DNA of 64,000 bases, from the NCBI RefSeq assembly GCF_004519335.1, contig NZ_SOZD01000002.1, forward strand, positions 496,001 to 560,000. The letters are read 5' to 3'. Positions within the stretch are counted from its first letter, which is position 1; each line of letters begins with the position of its first letter. Made by a program: the position numbers and the translations under genes. This stretch comes from Jiella endophytica. Lineage in GTDB: Bacteria > Pseudomonadota > Alphaproteobacteria > Rhizobiales > Rhizobiaceae. The notes under the pieces were generated by a model. That model was not told the DNA's origin. It was given only the letters and a program-made list of their open reading frames with translations, and searched no databases. This document shows, in pieces, positions 53,292 to 62,679 of the stretch.

Positions 53292-55739
53292 TCAGAAGCG
53301 CGACGAGAAGCCGAAGGAGAACTCCTGCGTGTCGTCGAAGTCTTCCTTCTTGAGCGGATGGGCGTAGTTCACCCGCAGCGGTCCGAAGGGCGACGCCCAG
53401 ATCAGGCCGACGCCGGCCGAAGCCCGCAGGGAGAAGTCGGTGCCTTCGACGCCGGGCTCCCCATCGAACTCGCTGCCCCACAGCGAACCGGCATCGGCGA
53501 AGACGGCGCCGCGGAAGCCGAGGTCGCGGTTGAGGCCCGGGATCGGGAAGGTCGCCTCCGCTGAAGCGTTGACATAGTTCTGGCCGCCGATGGCGACGTC
53601 GTACTGGCGGGGGCCAATGCCACGCGTGTCGAAGCCGCGGACAATGTCCTGGCCCTTGAAGAAGTTATCGAAGACGCGAAGCTCTTCGTCGCCGAGCGTC
53701 GTGACGTTGCCGGCACCGCCGGAGAGCTGGCTGACGACGTCCCACTCCTCGCTGAGGAGGTTGAAGTAGGAGGCCTTGCCGGTCGACTTTATAAAGCGCG
53801 CGTCGCCGCCGATGCCGGCGAATTCCTGGCCGATCGAGCCAATGAAGCCGTTGCGCGGATCCTGGTTGTTGTCGAGCGTGTTGTAGGTGAACTGGTAGGA
53901 CGCCGAAGAGGTCGTGTAGTCGCCGGCGCAGATCGCGGCATTGATGATCGGCGAGTCCGTGAAGGACGGCGCGGTAATCGGATTGCCGCCTTCGTCGACC
54001 AAATTGCCTTTCGGATCAGGATTTGCGCAGGTGCTGTCGATGTACTCGTCGGGATCGACCGGATAGTCCGGATTGCTGACCGTGATGCCCGTGCCGTCGC
54101 CGTAGCTTTCCTGCTTGAAATTGTACGCGACCGTCGCCGTCAGGTGATCGGTGATCGGTGCCGAGAAGCGAACATCGCCGCCGGTCCGCTCAACGTCGTA
54201 ATCGTCGGTCGAGGTCTTGCTGTAATAGACGTCGAAGCCGGCTGCGAGGCGCTGGCCGAGGAAATACGGCTCGGTGAAGGAGAGCTGGTAGCTGCGGCTG
54301 TTGGTGCCGACGCCGGCGGAGACCTTGATGAACTGGCCGCGCCCGAGGAAGTTGCGCTCCTGGATGCCGACTTCGGCCACCGGGCCGGAGGAATCACCCG
54401 AGGTGGTGTAGCCGCCACCCACCGAGATCTCGCCGGTCGCCTTCTCGTTAACGTCGACGATGACGATGACACGGTCAGGCTCGGAGCCTGGCGCCGTCGA
54501 GATCTTCACCGTGGTGAAGTATTTCAGGTCCTCGAGACGCTGCTTGGCCCGCTGCACCAGCACCTGATTGAACGCATCGCCTTCCGAGATGTCGAACTCG
54601 CGGCGAATGACGTAGTCGCGGGTCTTGGTGTTGCCGCGGATCTCGATGCGCTCGACATAGGCCCGCGGCCCCTGGTCGATCACATAGTCGATCGCGATGG
54701 TGTGGTTGGTGAAGTCTCGGTCGCCGCGCGGCGTCACCTGGGCAAAGGCATAGCCCTTGTTGGCCAGCGCATTGGTCAGGTTAACCAGCGAGTTCTCGAC
54801 TTCCTTGGCGCTGTAGATGTCGCCCGGCGCGGTGTCGAGTTCGCTGTAGAGCGCCTGGGTGTCGACGCCCTCGATGGTCGAGTCGATCTTCACGGCACCA
54901 AAGGCGTAGCGCTCGCCCTCGTCGACGGTGAAGGTGATGAAGTAGGAGTTCTGGTCCGGATCGAGCTCGGCGACGGCCGAAAGGATGCGGAAATCGGCAT
55001 AGCCGTGATTGTAGTAGAAGCGGCGGACCGTCTCCTCGTCGGACTGCAGCTTGTCCGGATCGTAGACGTCGTCGCGCTGGATGAAGCTGAGGATGCCGGT
55101 CTCGCGCAGCGAGATCACCTGCTTCAGCCGGGCGTCGGAAAAGGCATTGTTGCCGACGAAGCTGATCGAGGCGATCTTCGTGCGGTCGCCTTCCTGGATG
55201 TTGTAGATGACGTTGACGCGGCCCTGGCCGATCGGCTGGGTCTGGGCGGTCACCACGGCGTCGCTGCGGCCGATCGAGACATAGGCGCGCTTGATCGACT
55301 CGACGTCGGCGTCGACGGTCGTCTGGGAATAGGCACCGCGCGGCGCCGTCTGGACGGCCGCGGAGAGCTGCGCGTCCTTGATCTTCGAATTGCCCTGGAA
55401 GAGCACCTGGTTGACGATCTGGTTCTCGTCGACGGCGACATTGAGCGTGCCGCCCGACTGGCTGATCCGCACGTTCGAGAACAGCCCCGTGGAGTAGAGA
55501 CGCCTGACGGCGGCATCCTGATCGGCGTCGGTGACGTTCTGGCCAGGCTTGATGTCGATGAAGCCGCGGATCGTATCGGCATCGACGCGGCTGTTGCCAC
55601 TGACCGCGATGCGGCTCACGGTCGCCGCCTCGGCGATGGTCGTCGTCGCGAGCTGGATCGTCAGCGTGGTAGCGGCAAGCAGGGTCGAAGACAGCGCGAT
55701 GGCAGTCGCTGCGCGCAGGGTTTTCGTTCCAGCCGTCAT
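53292..55739 (-). CDS. bamA: Outer membrane protein assembly factor BamA
   Basis: BamA is the essential core of the machine that folds beta-barrel proteins into the outer membrane. The 815-residue precursor has a long signal peptide ending near I-A-E-A-A-T (about residue 40). Five POTRA domains follow (about 40-430), starting with V-S-R-I-A-V-S-G-N-S-R-V, and then a 16-strand barrel (about 450-815) with F-K-G-Q-D-I-V-R-G-F near 665 (the V-R-G-F barrel motif) and the C-terminal F-S-F-G-F-S-S-R-F ending in Phe. The ATG at 55739 was chosen over a GTG four codons upstream. Length is normal. Confidence 0.96.
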   Translation of the reverse strand: MTAGTKTLRAATAIALSSTLLAATTLTIQLATTTIAEAATVSRIAVSGNSRVDADTIRGFIDIKPGQNVTDADQDAAVRRLYSTGLFSNVRISQSGGTLNVAVDENQIVNQVLFQGNSKIKDAQLSAAVQTAPRGAYSQTTVDADVESIKRAYVSIGRSDAVVTAQTQPIGQGRVNVIYNIQEGDRTKIASISFVGNNAFSDARLKQVISLRETGILSFIQRDDVYDPDKLQSDEETVRRFYYNHGYADFRILSAVAELDPDQNSYFITFTVDEGERYAFGAVKIDSTIEGVDTQALYSELDTAPGDIYSAKEVENSLVNLTNALANKGYAFAQVTPRGDRDFTNHTIAIDYVIDQGPRAYVERIEIRGNTKTRDYVIRREFDISEGDAFNQVLVQRAKQRLEDLKYFTTVKISTAPGSEPDRVIVIVDVNEKATGEISVGGGYTTSGDSSGPVAEVGIQERNFLGRGQFIKVSAGVGTNSRSYQLSFTEPYFLGQRLAAGFDVYYSKTSTDDYDVERTGGDVRFSAPITDHLTATVAYNFKQESYGDGTGITVSNPDYPVDPDEYIDSTCANPDPKGNLVDEGGNPITAPSFTDSPIINAAICAGDYTTSSASYQFTYNTLDNNQDPRNGFIGSIGQEFAGIGGDARFIKSTGKASYFNLLSEEWDVVSQLSGGAGNVTTLGDEELRVFDNFFKGQDIVRGFDTRGIGPRQYDVAIGGQNYVNASAEATFPIPGLNRDLGFRGAVFADAGSLWGSEFDGEPGVEGTDFSLRASAGVGLIWASPFGPLRVNYAHPLKKEDFDDTQEFSFGFSSRF

Positions 55740-55935
55740 GTTTCCAACCACCTTGTCGTCTTCTTGCTATTCAGCAGGACGTTATCCAGAACCTGCCTTG
55801 TACCGGCTTTGCCCGCCGGTTCAAGCAAACTCCACGCAGTGGATTGAGGAATCGGAAACGCCGTTGCAAGGCGGTCACGAACCATGGCGACATGGTTACC
55901 CAATTCTTTCCCCCGAACCCCCGGCCCTGCGTCCC

Positions 55936-57075
55936 TCACACCTGGCCTGAAATGTCATTCCAAAAGGCAAATATCATCAGCATCGTGACGAGAGCGAGAC
56001 CGATCCGGAAGCCGACTTCCTGGACCCGCTCGCTCAGCGGCCTGCCTCTCACCGCTTCGAAGGCATAGAACAGGAGATGGCCGCCGTCGAGCATCGGCAC
56101 CGGCAGGAGATTGAGGATGCCGATCGAGATCGACAGAAGCGCCGCGAGATTCAGCAGCGCGGCAAAACCGATGGTCGAGACCTGGCCGGAGACCTGCGCA
56201 ATGCGGATCGGCCCGCCGATCTGGTCGGCGCTCTGGCGGCCGGTCACCACCTCGCCGATGAAGCCGACGGTCTGGCTGGCGACGAACCAGGTCTGCGACA
56301 CGCCGTATTGCAGCGCCTCGAACGGGCCGAGTGACTGGACGCGGAAGCTGCCGTTGGAATTGTCGGCACGCAGACCGACGATCGGCATGGTGAAGCTGTT
56401 GCCGAATTCGTCCTCGCGCGTCTCGAGGCGCGGCGTCACCGTCAGCTTGACGGGCTCGCCGCCACGATCGACCTCGAATTCCACCGGGTTCTCGCCGACT
56501 GCCGCGACGTGGCGCTGCAGGTCGGAAAAGTAGTTGATATCCTCGCCATCCGCCGAGACGACGCGGTCGCCCGGTTGGAAACCGGCCGCGGCCGCCGGCG
56601 AATCCGGCTCAACGGCGGAGACGACGGGATCGCCAACCACCCGGCCGGTGAAGAAGACCACGGCCGCGAAGATGACGATCGACAGGATGAAATTGGCGAT
56701 CGGCCCGGCCGCGACAGTCGCCGCGCGCCGCCCGACGCTGGCGGTCGGGAAGGCGTGTCGGCGCTCCTCGGCGTTCATCCCATCGACCGCATCGCGATCC
56801 GGAACCGAGGCGGCGTTCTCGTCGCCGAGAAACTTGACGTAGCCGCCGAGCGGGATGGCGGCGAGCTTCCAGCGGGTGCCCTGGCGGTCGGTGAAACCGA
56901 CGATCTCCGGCCCGAAGCCGACCGAGAAGGTCAGCGCCTTGATCCCGCAGAGCCGGCCGATCAGGAAGTGGCCGAGTTCGTGGAAGAAGACGATGATCGT
57001 CAGGACGAACAGAAACGGCACGATGTAGATCAGGCCGTGGCTCCAAAGGCCCGAGGTGATCGCTCCGATTTCCAT
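55936..57075 (-). CDS. rseP: Site-2 intramembrane protease RseP
   Basis: A zinc protease that cuts membrane-embedded proteins such as anti-sigma factors. The 379-residue protein has the catalytic H-E-L-G-H near 33-37 in the first helix, the second site N-L-L-P-V-P-M-L-D-G-G near 326-336 and one PDZ domain between (about 130-215, with G-F-Q-P-G-D-R-V). Four membrane helices are visible. The ATG at 57075 follows GGAGA. Repeat copy 3 begins about 30 bp upstream, and dxr, often located between cdsA and rseP in this group, is not there. Confidence 0.95.
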   Translation of the reverse strand: MEIGAITSGLWSHGLIYIVPFLFVLTIIVFFHELGHFLIGRLCGIKALTFSVGFGPEIVGFTDRQGTRWKLAAIPLGGYVKFLGDENAASVPDRDAVDGMNAEERRHAFPTASVGRRAATVAAGPIANFILSIVIFAAVVFFTGRVVGDPVVSAVEPDSPAAAAGFQPGDRVVSADGEDINYFSDLQRHVAAVGENPVEFEVDRGGEPVKLTVTPRLETREDEFGNSFTMPIVGLRADNSNGSFRVQSLGPFEALQYGVSQTWFVASQTVGFIGEVVTGRQSADQIGGPIRIAQVSGQVSTIGFAALLNLAALLSISIGILNLLPVPMLDGGHLLFYAFEAVRGRPLSERVQEVGFRIGLALVTMLMIFAFWNDISGQV

Positions 57076-57106
57076 CTGCGGGTTCTCCGTTGCGGCGGCA
57101 CGCCTT

Positions 57107-57205
57107 AGAGCGCCGTGCATCCGAATGGACCCACGAAGGACGCTCCAACACTTTGACCGTACGCATCGCGATTTCCGAAAATCGATCCCGATTTTCGGCC
57201 GATGC
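57107..57205 (-). repeat. Two-hairpin interspersed repeat, copy 3 (inverted)
   Basis: Reverse complement of copies 1 and 2. Hairpin 1 appears as CCGAAAATCG-ATCC-CGATTTTCGG (57175-57198) and hairpin 2 begins AGAGCGCCGTGC at 57107. It occupies the intergenic space between rseP and cdsA. Confidence 0.8.
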
Positions 57206-57327
57206 CGCAGGCCGCCTGCCTCATTCTATAGCAGCGACCTTGCGCGGTGCAAACAATCTGCAGCGGCGCTTCGACCGCTCCCCCGACGGGCGAGCCAACG
57301 GGGCGGCCTTTTCGCCTAACACGTCGA

Positions 57328-58179
57328 TCAGGCGGGAAACAGCCCGCTCGCCGGATCGCTGAAGCCACTCGCCACAACGCCGACCAGCCAGGCGACGGCG
57401 ATCGCCACGATCAGCGCGTCGATCCGGTCCATCAACCCGCCATGGCCGGGGATCAATCTGCCCGAATCCTTCACGCCAAAGCGTCGCTTGATCCAGGATT
57501 CATAAAGATCGCCCGCCTGACCGGCGATCGACAGCAGCGCCGCCAGGGCGACGATCGACAGGCTGATGCCAGTGCCCGCTGCGTGGGCGAAGAGCGCGCC
57601 GCAGACGATGGCGGCGGCAAGGCCCCCGACGGCTCCCGAGATGGTCTTCTTCGGCGACACCATCGGCATCAGCTTCGGCCCGCCGAAGGAGCGGCCGGCG
57701 AAATAGGCGAAGATGTCGGTCGCCCAGACGACCGTCACCAGAAAGGCGATGGTGAGGAGGCCGGCGGTGTCGTCGCCGCGCAGGAAGGCCGGCGGAAACG
57801 TCGCGGCGCCGGCATAGACGAGCCCGCCGATCAGCCAGTCGGCCTTGCGCTCGGTGCGGTCGATGAAGGCGAGGAAGGCCGTGCCGGCGGCGAAGATCGC
57901 CACTGCGAGAAGGGAAAAACCAAAGGCGAAAGCGATCAGCGAGAGATAGAAGACCCGCCGCCCGAAGGTGAAATGCGGCCGCAGCCGCCTGGCACGGGTG
58001 ATCCTGGTCCATTCGTCGAAGACGATGAAGCCGGTCGCGCAGCACAGGAGCCGGAAGCCCCAGCCGCCGGCAAAGACCAAGAGGCAGACGAGGATGCCGA
58101 GAACGAGAGCGGAGAAAAGCCGCGAGCGAAGGTCGCTCCAGCTTCCCTCGGCGAAGAAGCGTCTGACGCCGAGCCCCAT
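57328..58179 (-). CDS. cdsA: Phosphatidate cytidylyltransferase
   Basis: CdsA makes CDP-diacylglycerol, the precursor for all phospholipids including the product of PssA elsewhere in this window. The 283-residue protein has about seven to eight hydrophobic helices. The family signature near the C-terminus reads S-W-I-K-R-R-F-G-V-K-D-S-G-R-L-I-P-G-H-G-G (about 225-245), followed by D-R-I-D. The ATG at 58179 starts four bases after the uppS stop codon; the frame extends further upstream into uppS without support. Confidence 0.95.
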   Translation of the reverse strand: MGLGVRRFFAEGSWSDLRSRLFSALVLGILVCLLVFAGGWGFRLLCCATGFIVFDEWTRITRARRLRPHFTFGRRVFYLSLIAFAFGFSLLAVAIFAAGTAFLAFIDRTERKADWLIGGLVYAGAATFPPAFLRGDDTAGLLTIAFLVTVVWATDIFAYFAGRSFGGPKLMPMVSPKKTISGAVGGLAAAIVCGALFAHAAGTGISLSIVALAALLSIAGQAGDLYESWIKRRFGVKDSGRLIPGHGGLMDRIDALIVAIAVAWLVGVVASGFSDPASGLFPA

Positions 58180-58183
58180 CTCG

Positions 58184-58924
58184 TCAGGATGCGATTTCCC
58201 GCGACAATCCTCCAAAGCGGCGATCGCGGCTGGCATATTCGGCGATGGCGTCCTCGAACGACTGCCGGTCGAAATCCGGCCACAGGCACGGCATGAAGAC
58301 GAATTCGGAGTAGGCCGCCTGCCAGAGCAGGAAGTTGGACAGCCTCAGTTCGCCGCTGGTGCGGATGATCAGGTCGGGATCGGGAATGCCCGCCGTGTCC
58401 ATGTGTTCGCCGAGATAGTCGGCGGTGAGCGCGTCGAGGGTCACCTCGCCGGCGGCGAATTTCTCGGCGATGCGCTTGACCGCCCGGGCGACCTCGTCGC
58501 GGGCGCCGTAGTTGAAGGCGATGACGAGGGTCTGGCGGGAATTGTCCCGCGTCAGGTTCTCGGCCTCCTCGAGCAGCGAGCGGATGTCGGCGGACAGATC
58601 GTCGCGGCCGCCGATCACCCGGACGCGCACGCCCTCCTTGTGGAGGTCGGCGAGGTCGCGGCGGATGAAGTGCTTGAGCAGGCCGAGAAGTTCCTCGATT
58701 TCGTCCTTCGGTCGCCGCCAGTTTTCCGAGGAGAAGGCGAACAGCGTCAGATATTCGATGCCGAGTTCGCCGGCGGCCCGCACCGCCGCCCGGACCGCCT
58801 CGACCCCGCGCCGGTGGCCCATGCTGCGTGGCAGGCCGCGCGCCCGCGCCCAGCGTCCGTTGCCATCCATGATGATGGCCACATGTCGGGGATGCCGCAC
58901 TGTCCTCGCCCTTCCCTGCCTCAT
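58184..58924 (-). CDS. uppS: Undecaprenyl diphosphate synthase
   Basis: Builds the C55 lipid carrier for peptidoglycan and O-antigen. The 246-residue cis-prenyltransferase has [13 protein letters not shown] near 14-26 with the catalytic Asp, H-R-R-G near 37, S-S-E-N-W-R-R-P near 65, F-N-Y-G-A-R-D-E near 138 and the C-terminal [18 protein letters not shown] near 185-202. All motifs are intact. cdsA follows four bases downstream. Confidence 0.96.
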   Translation of the reverse strand: MRQGRARTVRHPRHVAIIMDGNGRWARARGLPRSMGHRRGVEAVRAAVRAAGELGIEYLTLFAFSSENWRRPKDEIEELLGLLKHFIRRDLADLHKEGVRVRVIGGRDDLSADIRSLLEEAENLTRDNSRQTLVIAFNYGARDEVARAVKRIAEKFAAGEVTLDALTADYLGEHMDTAGIPDPDLIIRTSGELRLSNFLLWQAAYSEFVFMPCLWPDFDRQSFEDAIAEYASRDRRFGGLSREIAS

Positions 58925-58950
58925 CGCCGCGAGAAAGCGGCAGTCAGACC

Positions 58951-59502
58951 CTAGACCTGCATGATTTCGGCTTCCTTGACGGAAAGCAATTTGTCGATTT
59001 CGGCAATCGTATCGTCGGTCATCTTCTGGACCTTCTCCGACTGCTGCCGGCTTTCGTCCTGGCCGATGTCGCCGGCCTTCTCGCTCTTCTTCAGGCTGTC
59101 CATGCCGTCGCGGCGGACGTGGCGCGCCGCCACCTTGGCGCTTTCGGCATACTGATGCGCCACCTTGACCAGTTCCTTGCGCCGCTCCTCGTTGAGCTCG
59201 GGCAGCGGAATGCGCAGCGTGGTGCCGTCGGTGATCGGGTTGAGGCCGAGGCTGCTCTCGCGGATCGCCCGCTCGACCTTACCGACCATCTGCTTGTCCC
59301 AGACTGTCACGGAAACCATTCGCGGCTCCGGCACCGTGACATTGGCGACCTGGTTGAGCGGCATCTGCGAGCCGTAGGCCTCGACGGTGATCGGGTCGAG
59401 GAGGTTGGCGGAGGCGCGGCCGGTGCGAAGACCGGCAAGATCGCTCTTCAGGCTGTTCACGGCCCCGTCCATGCGGCGCTTCAATTCGTCGAGTTCGGCC
59501 AT
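58951..59502 (-). CDS. frr: Ribosome recycling factor
   Basis: Splits post-termination ribosomes together with EF-G. The 183-residue protein starts with a long helix containing [14 protein letters not shown] near 23-36, then [11 protein letters not shown] near 45-55 and [10 protein letters not shown] near 92-101. The length is usual (185). It lies 45 bp downstream of pyrH and 26 bp upstream of uppS on the same strand. Confidence 0.97.
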   Translation of the reverse strand: MAELDELKRRMDGAVNSLKSDLAGLRTGRASANLLDPITVEAYGSQMPLNQVANVTVPEPRMVSVTVWDKQMVGKVERAIRESSLGLNPITDGTTLRIPLPELNEERRKELVKVAHQYAESAKVAARHVRRDGMDSLKKSEKAGDIGQDESRQQSEKVQKMTDDTIAEIDKLLSVKEAEIMQV

Positions 59503-59547
59503 GTCACGTGTCCTCTCTGGAAATCCTTGTTGGCTTTTCGAAAACCG

Positions 59548-60267
59548 TCAGTCCGACACGACCGTGGCGCGGCCGGCGCCGACGAGGATCCTGGCAAACT
59601 CGCCCTTCTGGTGAATGGAGAAGACGACGATCGGAATATGGTTCTCGCGGGCGAGCGCGACGGCGGCGACGTCCATGACGGCGAGCCCGCGCTCCAGGAC
59701 CTCGGCATGGGTCAGCCGGTCGAAGCGCGTGGCGTCGGGCACCTTCTTCGGATCGGCCGAATAGATGCCGTCGACCTGGGTGCCCTTGAACAGCGCCGCG
59801 GCGCCCATCTCGGCGGCCCTGAGGGCGCCCGCCGAATCGGTGGTGAAGAACGGATTGCCGGTACCGCCGGCGAAGATGACGACCCTGCCGGCCGCCTGAT
59901 GCGCCAGCGCCGCGCGCTGGGTGAAGCTCTCGCAGATCTCCGGCATGGCGATCGCCGATAGAACGATGGCATCGACGCCGAGCTTGATCAGCGAGGTGCG
60001 CAACGCCAGCGCGTTGATCACCGTGCCGAGCATGCCCATGTGGTCGCCGATCACCCGGTCGCCGCCCTTGGACGCGACGGCGACGCCACGGAAGATGTTG
60101 CCGCCGCCGATCACCACGGAGATATCGACCCCGAGCGCCCGGCCTTCGGCAATATCTGCGGCGATCCTGTCGACCACGGCGACGTCGATCCCGAAGCCCT
60201 GCTCTCCCATGAGCGCCTCGCCCGACACCTTCAGCAAGACGCGGCGATAGCGGATGTCCGAGGTCAT
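59548..60267 (-). CDS. pyrH: UMP kinase
   Basis: Phosphorylates UMP to UDP in pyrimidine synthesis. The 239-residue protein of the amino acid kinase fold shows R-V-L-L-K-V-S-G-E-A-L-M-G near 9-21, V-V-I-G-G-G-N-I-F-R-G near 51-61, F-A-G-G-T-G-N-P-F-F-T-T-D near 132-144 and K-G-T-Q-V-D-G-I-Y-S-A-D-P near 161-173. The ATG at 60267 gives the usual start. It is the first gene after the tsf terminator and so probably has its own promoter in the 250-bp gap. Confidence 0.97.
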   Translation of the reverse strand: MTSDIRYRRVLLKVSGEALMGEQGFGIDVAVVDRIAADIAEGRALGVDISVVIGGGNIFRGVAVASKGGDRVIGDHMGMLGTVINALALRTSLIKLGVDAIVLSAIAMPEICESFTQRAALAHQAAGRVVIFAGGTGNPFFTTDSAGALRAAEMGAAALFKGTQVDGIYSADPKKVPDATRFDRLTHAEVLERGLAVMDVAAVALARENHIPIVVFSIHQKGEFARILVGAGRATVVSD

Positions 60268-60413
60268 CGAGTCTCCTGTCCAACTGCGGGGCGCAGCGAC
60301 GCATCATCCGTCCACCGGCCGTCCGTTCCCATCGGCTGGTTCCGGCCGGCGGCGGATCGAGCCGCACCTTCCGGCGCTTTGACGCGAACCCCTTTCGCCT
60401 GCCGATACAATAA

Positions 60414-60440
60414 GGGCGCCCGCTTGTGAAGCGAGCGCCC
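60414..60440 (-). terminator. Terminator of the rpsB-tsf unit
   Basis: A 12-bp stem with one mismatch (GGGCGCCCGCTT at 60414-60425 with AAGCGAGCGCCC at 60429-60440) and a 3-base loop is followed on the minus strand by TTATTGT. It lies 83 bp past the tsf stop codon. Confidence 0.75.
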
Positions 60441-60522
60441 GATCTTGCGTCACCTGCGAAAGCAGTTGATCCGACTGGCAGGCCGCCTCGCCGGGACGTT
60501 TCCGGCAGGCGGTATGCCAGGC

Positions 60523-61449
60523 TTATTTCTTGCCGGCGGCAGCAGCGACCTCGGCAGCGAAGTCGCTCTCCTCGCGCTCGACGCCCTCGCCGAGGGCAAA
60601 GCGCACGAAGGCGGTGATCTTCGCCGGAGCGCCGATCTCCTTCTCGGCCTCGGCCAGCGCCTTCTCGACGGTGAGGTCCGGATTGATGACGAAGTTCTGC
60701 TTGAGGAGGACGACCTCTTCATAGAACTTCCGCATCCGGCCCTCGACCATCTTCTCGATGATGTTCTCCGGCTTGCCCGAAGCGCGGGCCTGCTCGGAGA
60801 AGATCGCCTTCTCGCGCTCGGCGACGGCCGGATCGATCTCTTCGGCGGTCAGCGCCAGCGGGTTGGTCGCCGCGACATGCATCGCCACCTGCCGGCCGAA
60901 GGCATTCAGCTTGTCCTTGTCGCCGGTCGATTCCAGCGCGACGAGAACGCCGAGCTTGCCGAGGCCGTCGGCGACCTGGTTGTGGATGTAGGTCGCAACG
61001 ACGCCGTCGGAGACCGACAGCATGGCCGAACGGCGCAGGCTCATGTTCTCGCCGATGGTGGCGATCGCATCGCGGATGGTGTCGGCAACCGACTTGTCGG
61101 ACGACGGATAGGTCGCGGCGGAGACCGCCTCGACGCTGCCGTCGGTGCCGAGCGCGACCGTGGCGATCTCCCGGACGAGCGTCTGGAAGGCCTCGTTGCG
61201 GGCAACGAAGTCGGTCTCGGAATTCACCTCGACGACGACCGCCTTGGTGCCGGCGCCGGCGATGCCGACGAGGCCCTCGGCCGCGGTGCGGCCGGACTTC
61301 TTGTCGGCCTTGGCGATGCCCTTGGTGCGCAGCCAGTCGATCGCAGCTTCCATGTCGCCATTGGTCTCGGCGAGCGCGGTCTTGCAGTCCATCATGCCCG
61401 CGCCGGTCTTCTCGCGCAGGTCCTTCACCATCGAAGCGGAAATTGCCAT
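60523..61449 (-). CDS. tsf: Elongation factor Ts
   Basis: Exchanges GDP for GTP on EF-Tu. The 308-residue protein has an N-terminal UBA-like domain with [16 protein letters not shown] near 9-24 and the EF-Tu-binding [10 protein letters not shown] near 78-87. The dimerisation core and the C-terminal F-V-R-F-A-L-G-E-G near 280 are intact. The ATG at 61449 follows GAGGAAG. It follows rpsB by about 150 bp, with a hairpin in between. Confidence 0.97.
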   Translation of the reverse strand: MAISASMVKDLREKTGAGMMDCKTALAETNGDMEAAIDWLRTKGIAKADKKSGRTAAEGLVGIAGAGTKAVVVEVNSETDFVARNEAFQTLVREIATVALGTDGSVEAVSAATYPSSDKSVADTIRDAIATIGENMSLRRSAMLSVSDGVVATYIHNQVADGLGKLGVLVALESTGDKDKLNAFGRQVAMHVAATNPLALTAEEIDPAVAEREKAIFSEQARASGKPENIIEKMVEGRMRKFYEEVVLLKQNFVINPDLTVEKALAEAEKEIGAPAKITAFVRFALGEGVEREESDFAAEVAAAAGKK

Positions 61450-61546
61450 CTTGGTCTTCCTCGGAAATGAATTGGCGCACCGGCTCAGTATGAACGGGTG
61501 CGCCGAAACTGTGACGCGGTGATTACAGCGTTGGCGGGATCTCGCG

Positions 61547-61568
61547 AAAGGCGCCGGTCGGCGCCTTT
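61547..61568 (-). terminator. Hairpin between rpsB and tsf
   Basis: AAAGGCGCC at 61547-61555 pairs with GGCGCCTTT at 61560-61568 around a 4-base loop. On the minus strand the T-run is the stem end (TTT), so it may attenuate rather than stop read-through from rpsB to tsf. Confidence 0.6.
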
Positions 61569-61602
61569 CATGTCATCCCGCCGCGCGAAATCGTTTCGCG
61601 GC

Positions 61603-62427
61603 TTACTCGGCGGCCGAGGCGTTCTCGGCCAGATTGGCGGCCTCGGTGGCCGTCTCGCCGCCGGTCGCCGCCTCTTCCGGCAGTTCCTCGACCGGCGCTT
61701 CCTCGAGCGCACCGATATCGACGCCCATGTCGCCCTGCTGGCGGGCAAGACCGTCGACGGCGGCGCGGGCGATCAGGTCGCAGTAGAGCGAGATGGCGCG
61801 GGCGGCGTCGTCATTGCCCGGGATCGGGTAGTCGATCGGTGCCGGATCGCAGTTCGAATCGACCACCGCGACGATCGGGATGTGCAGCCGTTTGGCTTCC
61901 TCGATGGCGATCGATTCCTTGTTGGTATCGATCACGAAGATCATGTCCGGCACGCCGCCCATGTCGCGAATGCCGCCGAGCGCCCGGTCGAGCTTGTCGC
62001 GCTCGCGGGTCAGCGTCAGCCGCTCCTTCTTGGTGAAGGCCTGGGCCTCGCCGCCGGCGAGCATCTCGTCGAGCTTGCGCAGGCGCTGGATCGACGCCGA
62101 GATGGTCTTCCAGTTGGTCAGCATGCCGCCGAGCCAGCGGGAGTTGACGTAGTACTGGGCCGAACGCTGCGCCGCATCCGCGATGAGGTCAGACGCCTGG
62201 CGCTTGGTGCCGACGAAGAGCACGCGGCCGCCGCGGGCGACGGTGTCGGAGACGGCGAGCAAAGCGCGATGCAGCAGCGGCACCGTCTGGGCGAGATCGA
62301 GGATGTGGATGTTGTTGCGCGCGCCGAAGATGTAGGGCGACATCTTCGGGTTCCAGCGGTGAGTCTGGTGACCGAAGTGGACACCAGCCTCGAGGAGCTG
62401 GCGCATGGAATAGTCTGGCAGAGCCAT
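61603..62427 (-). CDS. rpsB: 30S ribosomal protein S2
   Basis: Small-subunit protein needed for S1 binding. The 274-residue protein begins [21 protein letters not shown] and has [11 protein letters not shown] near 25-35, [13 protein letters not shown] near 92-104 and [12 protein letters not shown] near 200-211. The C-terminal tail of about 40 residues is acidic, as in alphaproteobacterial S2. The ATG at 62427 follows AAAGGA. Confidence 0.98.
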   Translation of the reverse strand: MALPDYSMRQLLEAGVHFGHQTHRWNPKMSPYIFGARNNIHILDLAQTVPLLHRALLAVSDTVARGGRVLFVGTKRQASDLIADAAQRSAQYYVNSRWLGGMLTNWKTISASIQRLRKLDEMLAGGEAQAFTKKERLTLTRERDKLDRALGGIRDMGGVPDMIFVIDTNKESIAIEEAKRLHIPIVAVVDSNCDPAPIDYPIPGNDDAARAISLYCDLIARAAVDGLARQQGDMGVDIGALEEAPVEELPEEAATGGETATEAANLAENASAAE

Positions 62428-62679
62428 GGTGTGATCGTCCTTTGACCGGTTATGCCTCCACGGAAAGAAGCGGCCGGAGAGCCGCCACCGGTGGGTGAGA
62501 CCTGACCGGAACGAGGTTCCGATCGATCCAACCCGGTTTCCGTGTGTGGAATGGGGCGCGCCTTACAGCAATCCGGCCGACTTGGCAACTCGGACGGGAC
62601 GGAAGAGCGATGGTCGGCGCGCTTCGCGATAGATGCGGGCGACGTTCACAGCTTTCAAGATGGAGCCGTCGTGCGGCCT

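Noticed and set aside
54144-55847. Long plus-strand frame (567 codons) opposite bamA
   Set aside because: Antisense shadow of bamA. Composition is dominated by Asp, Val, Gly and Arg without motifs.
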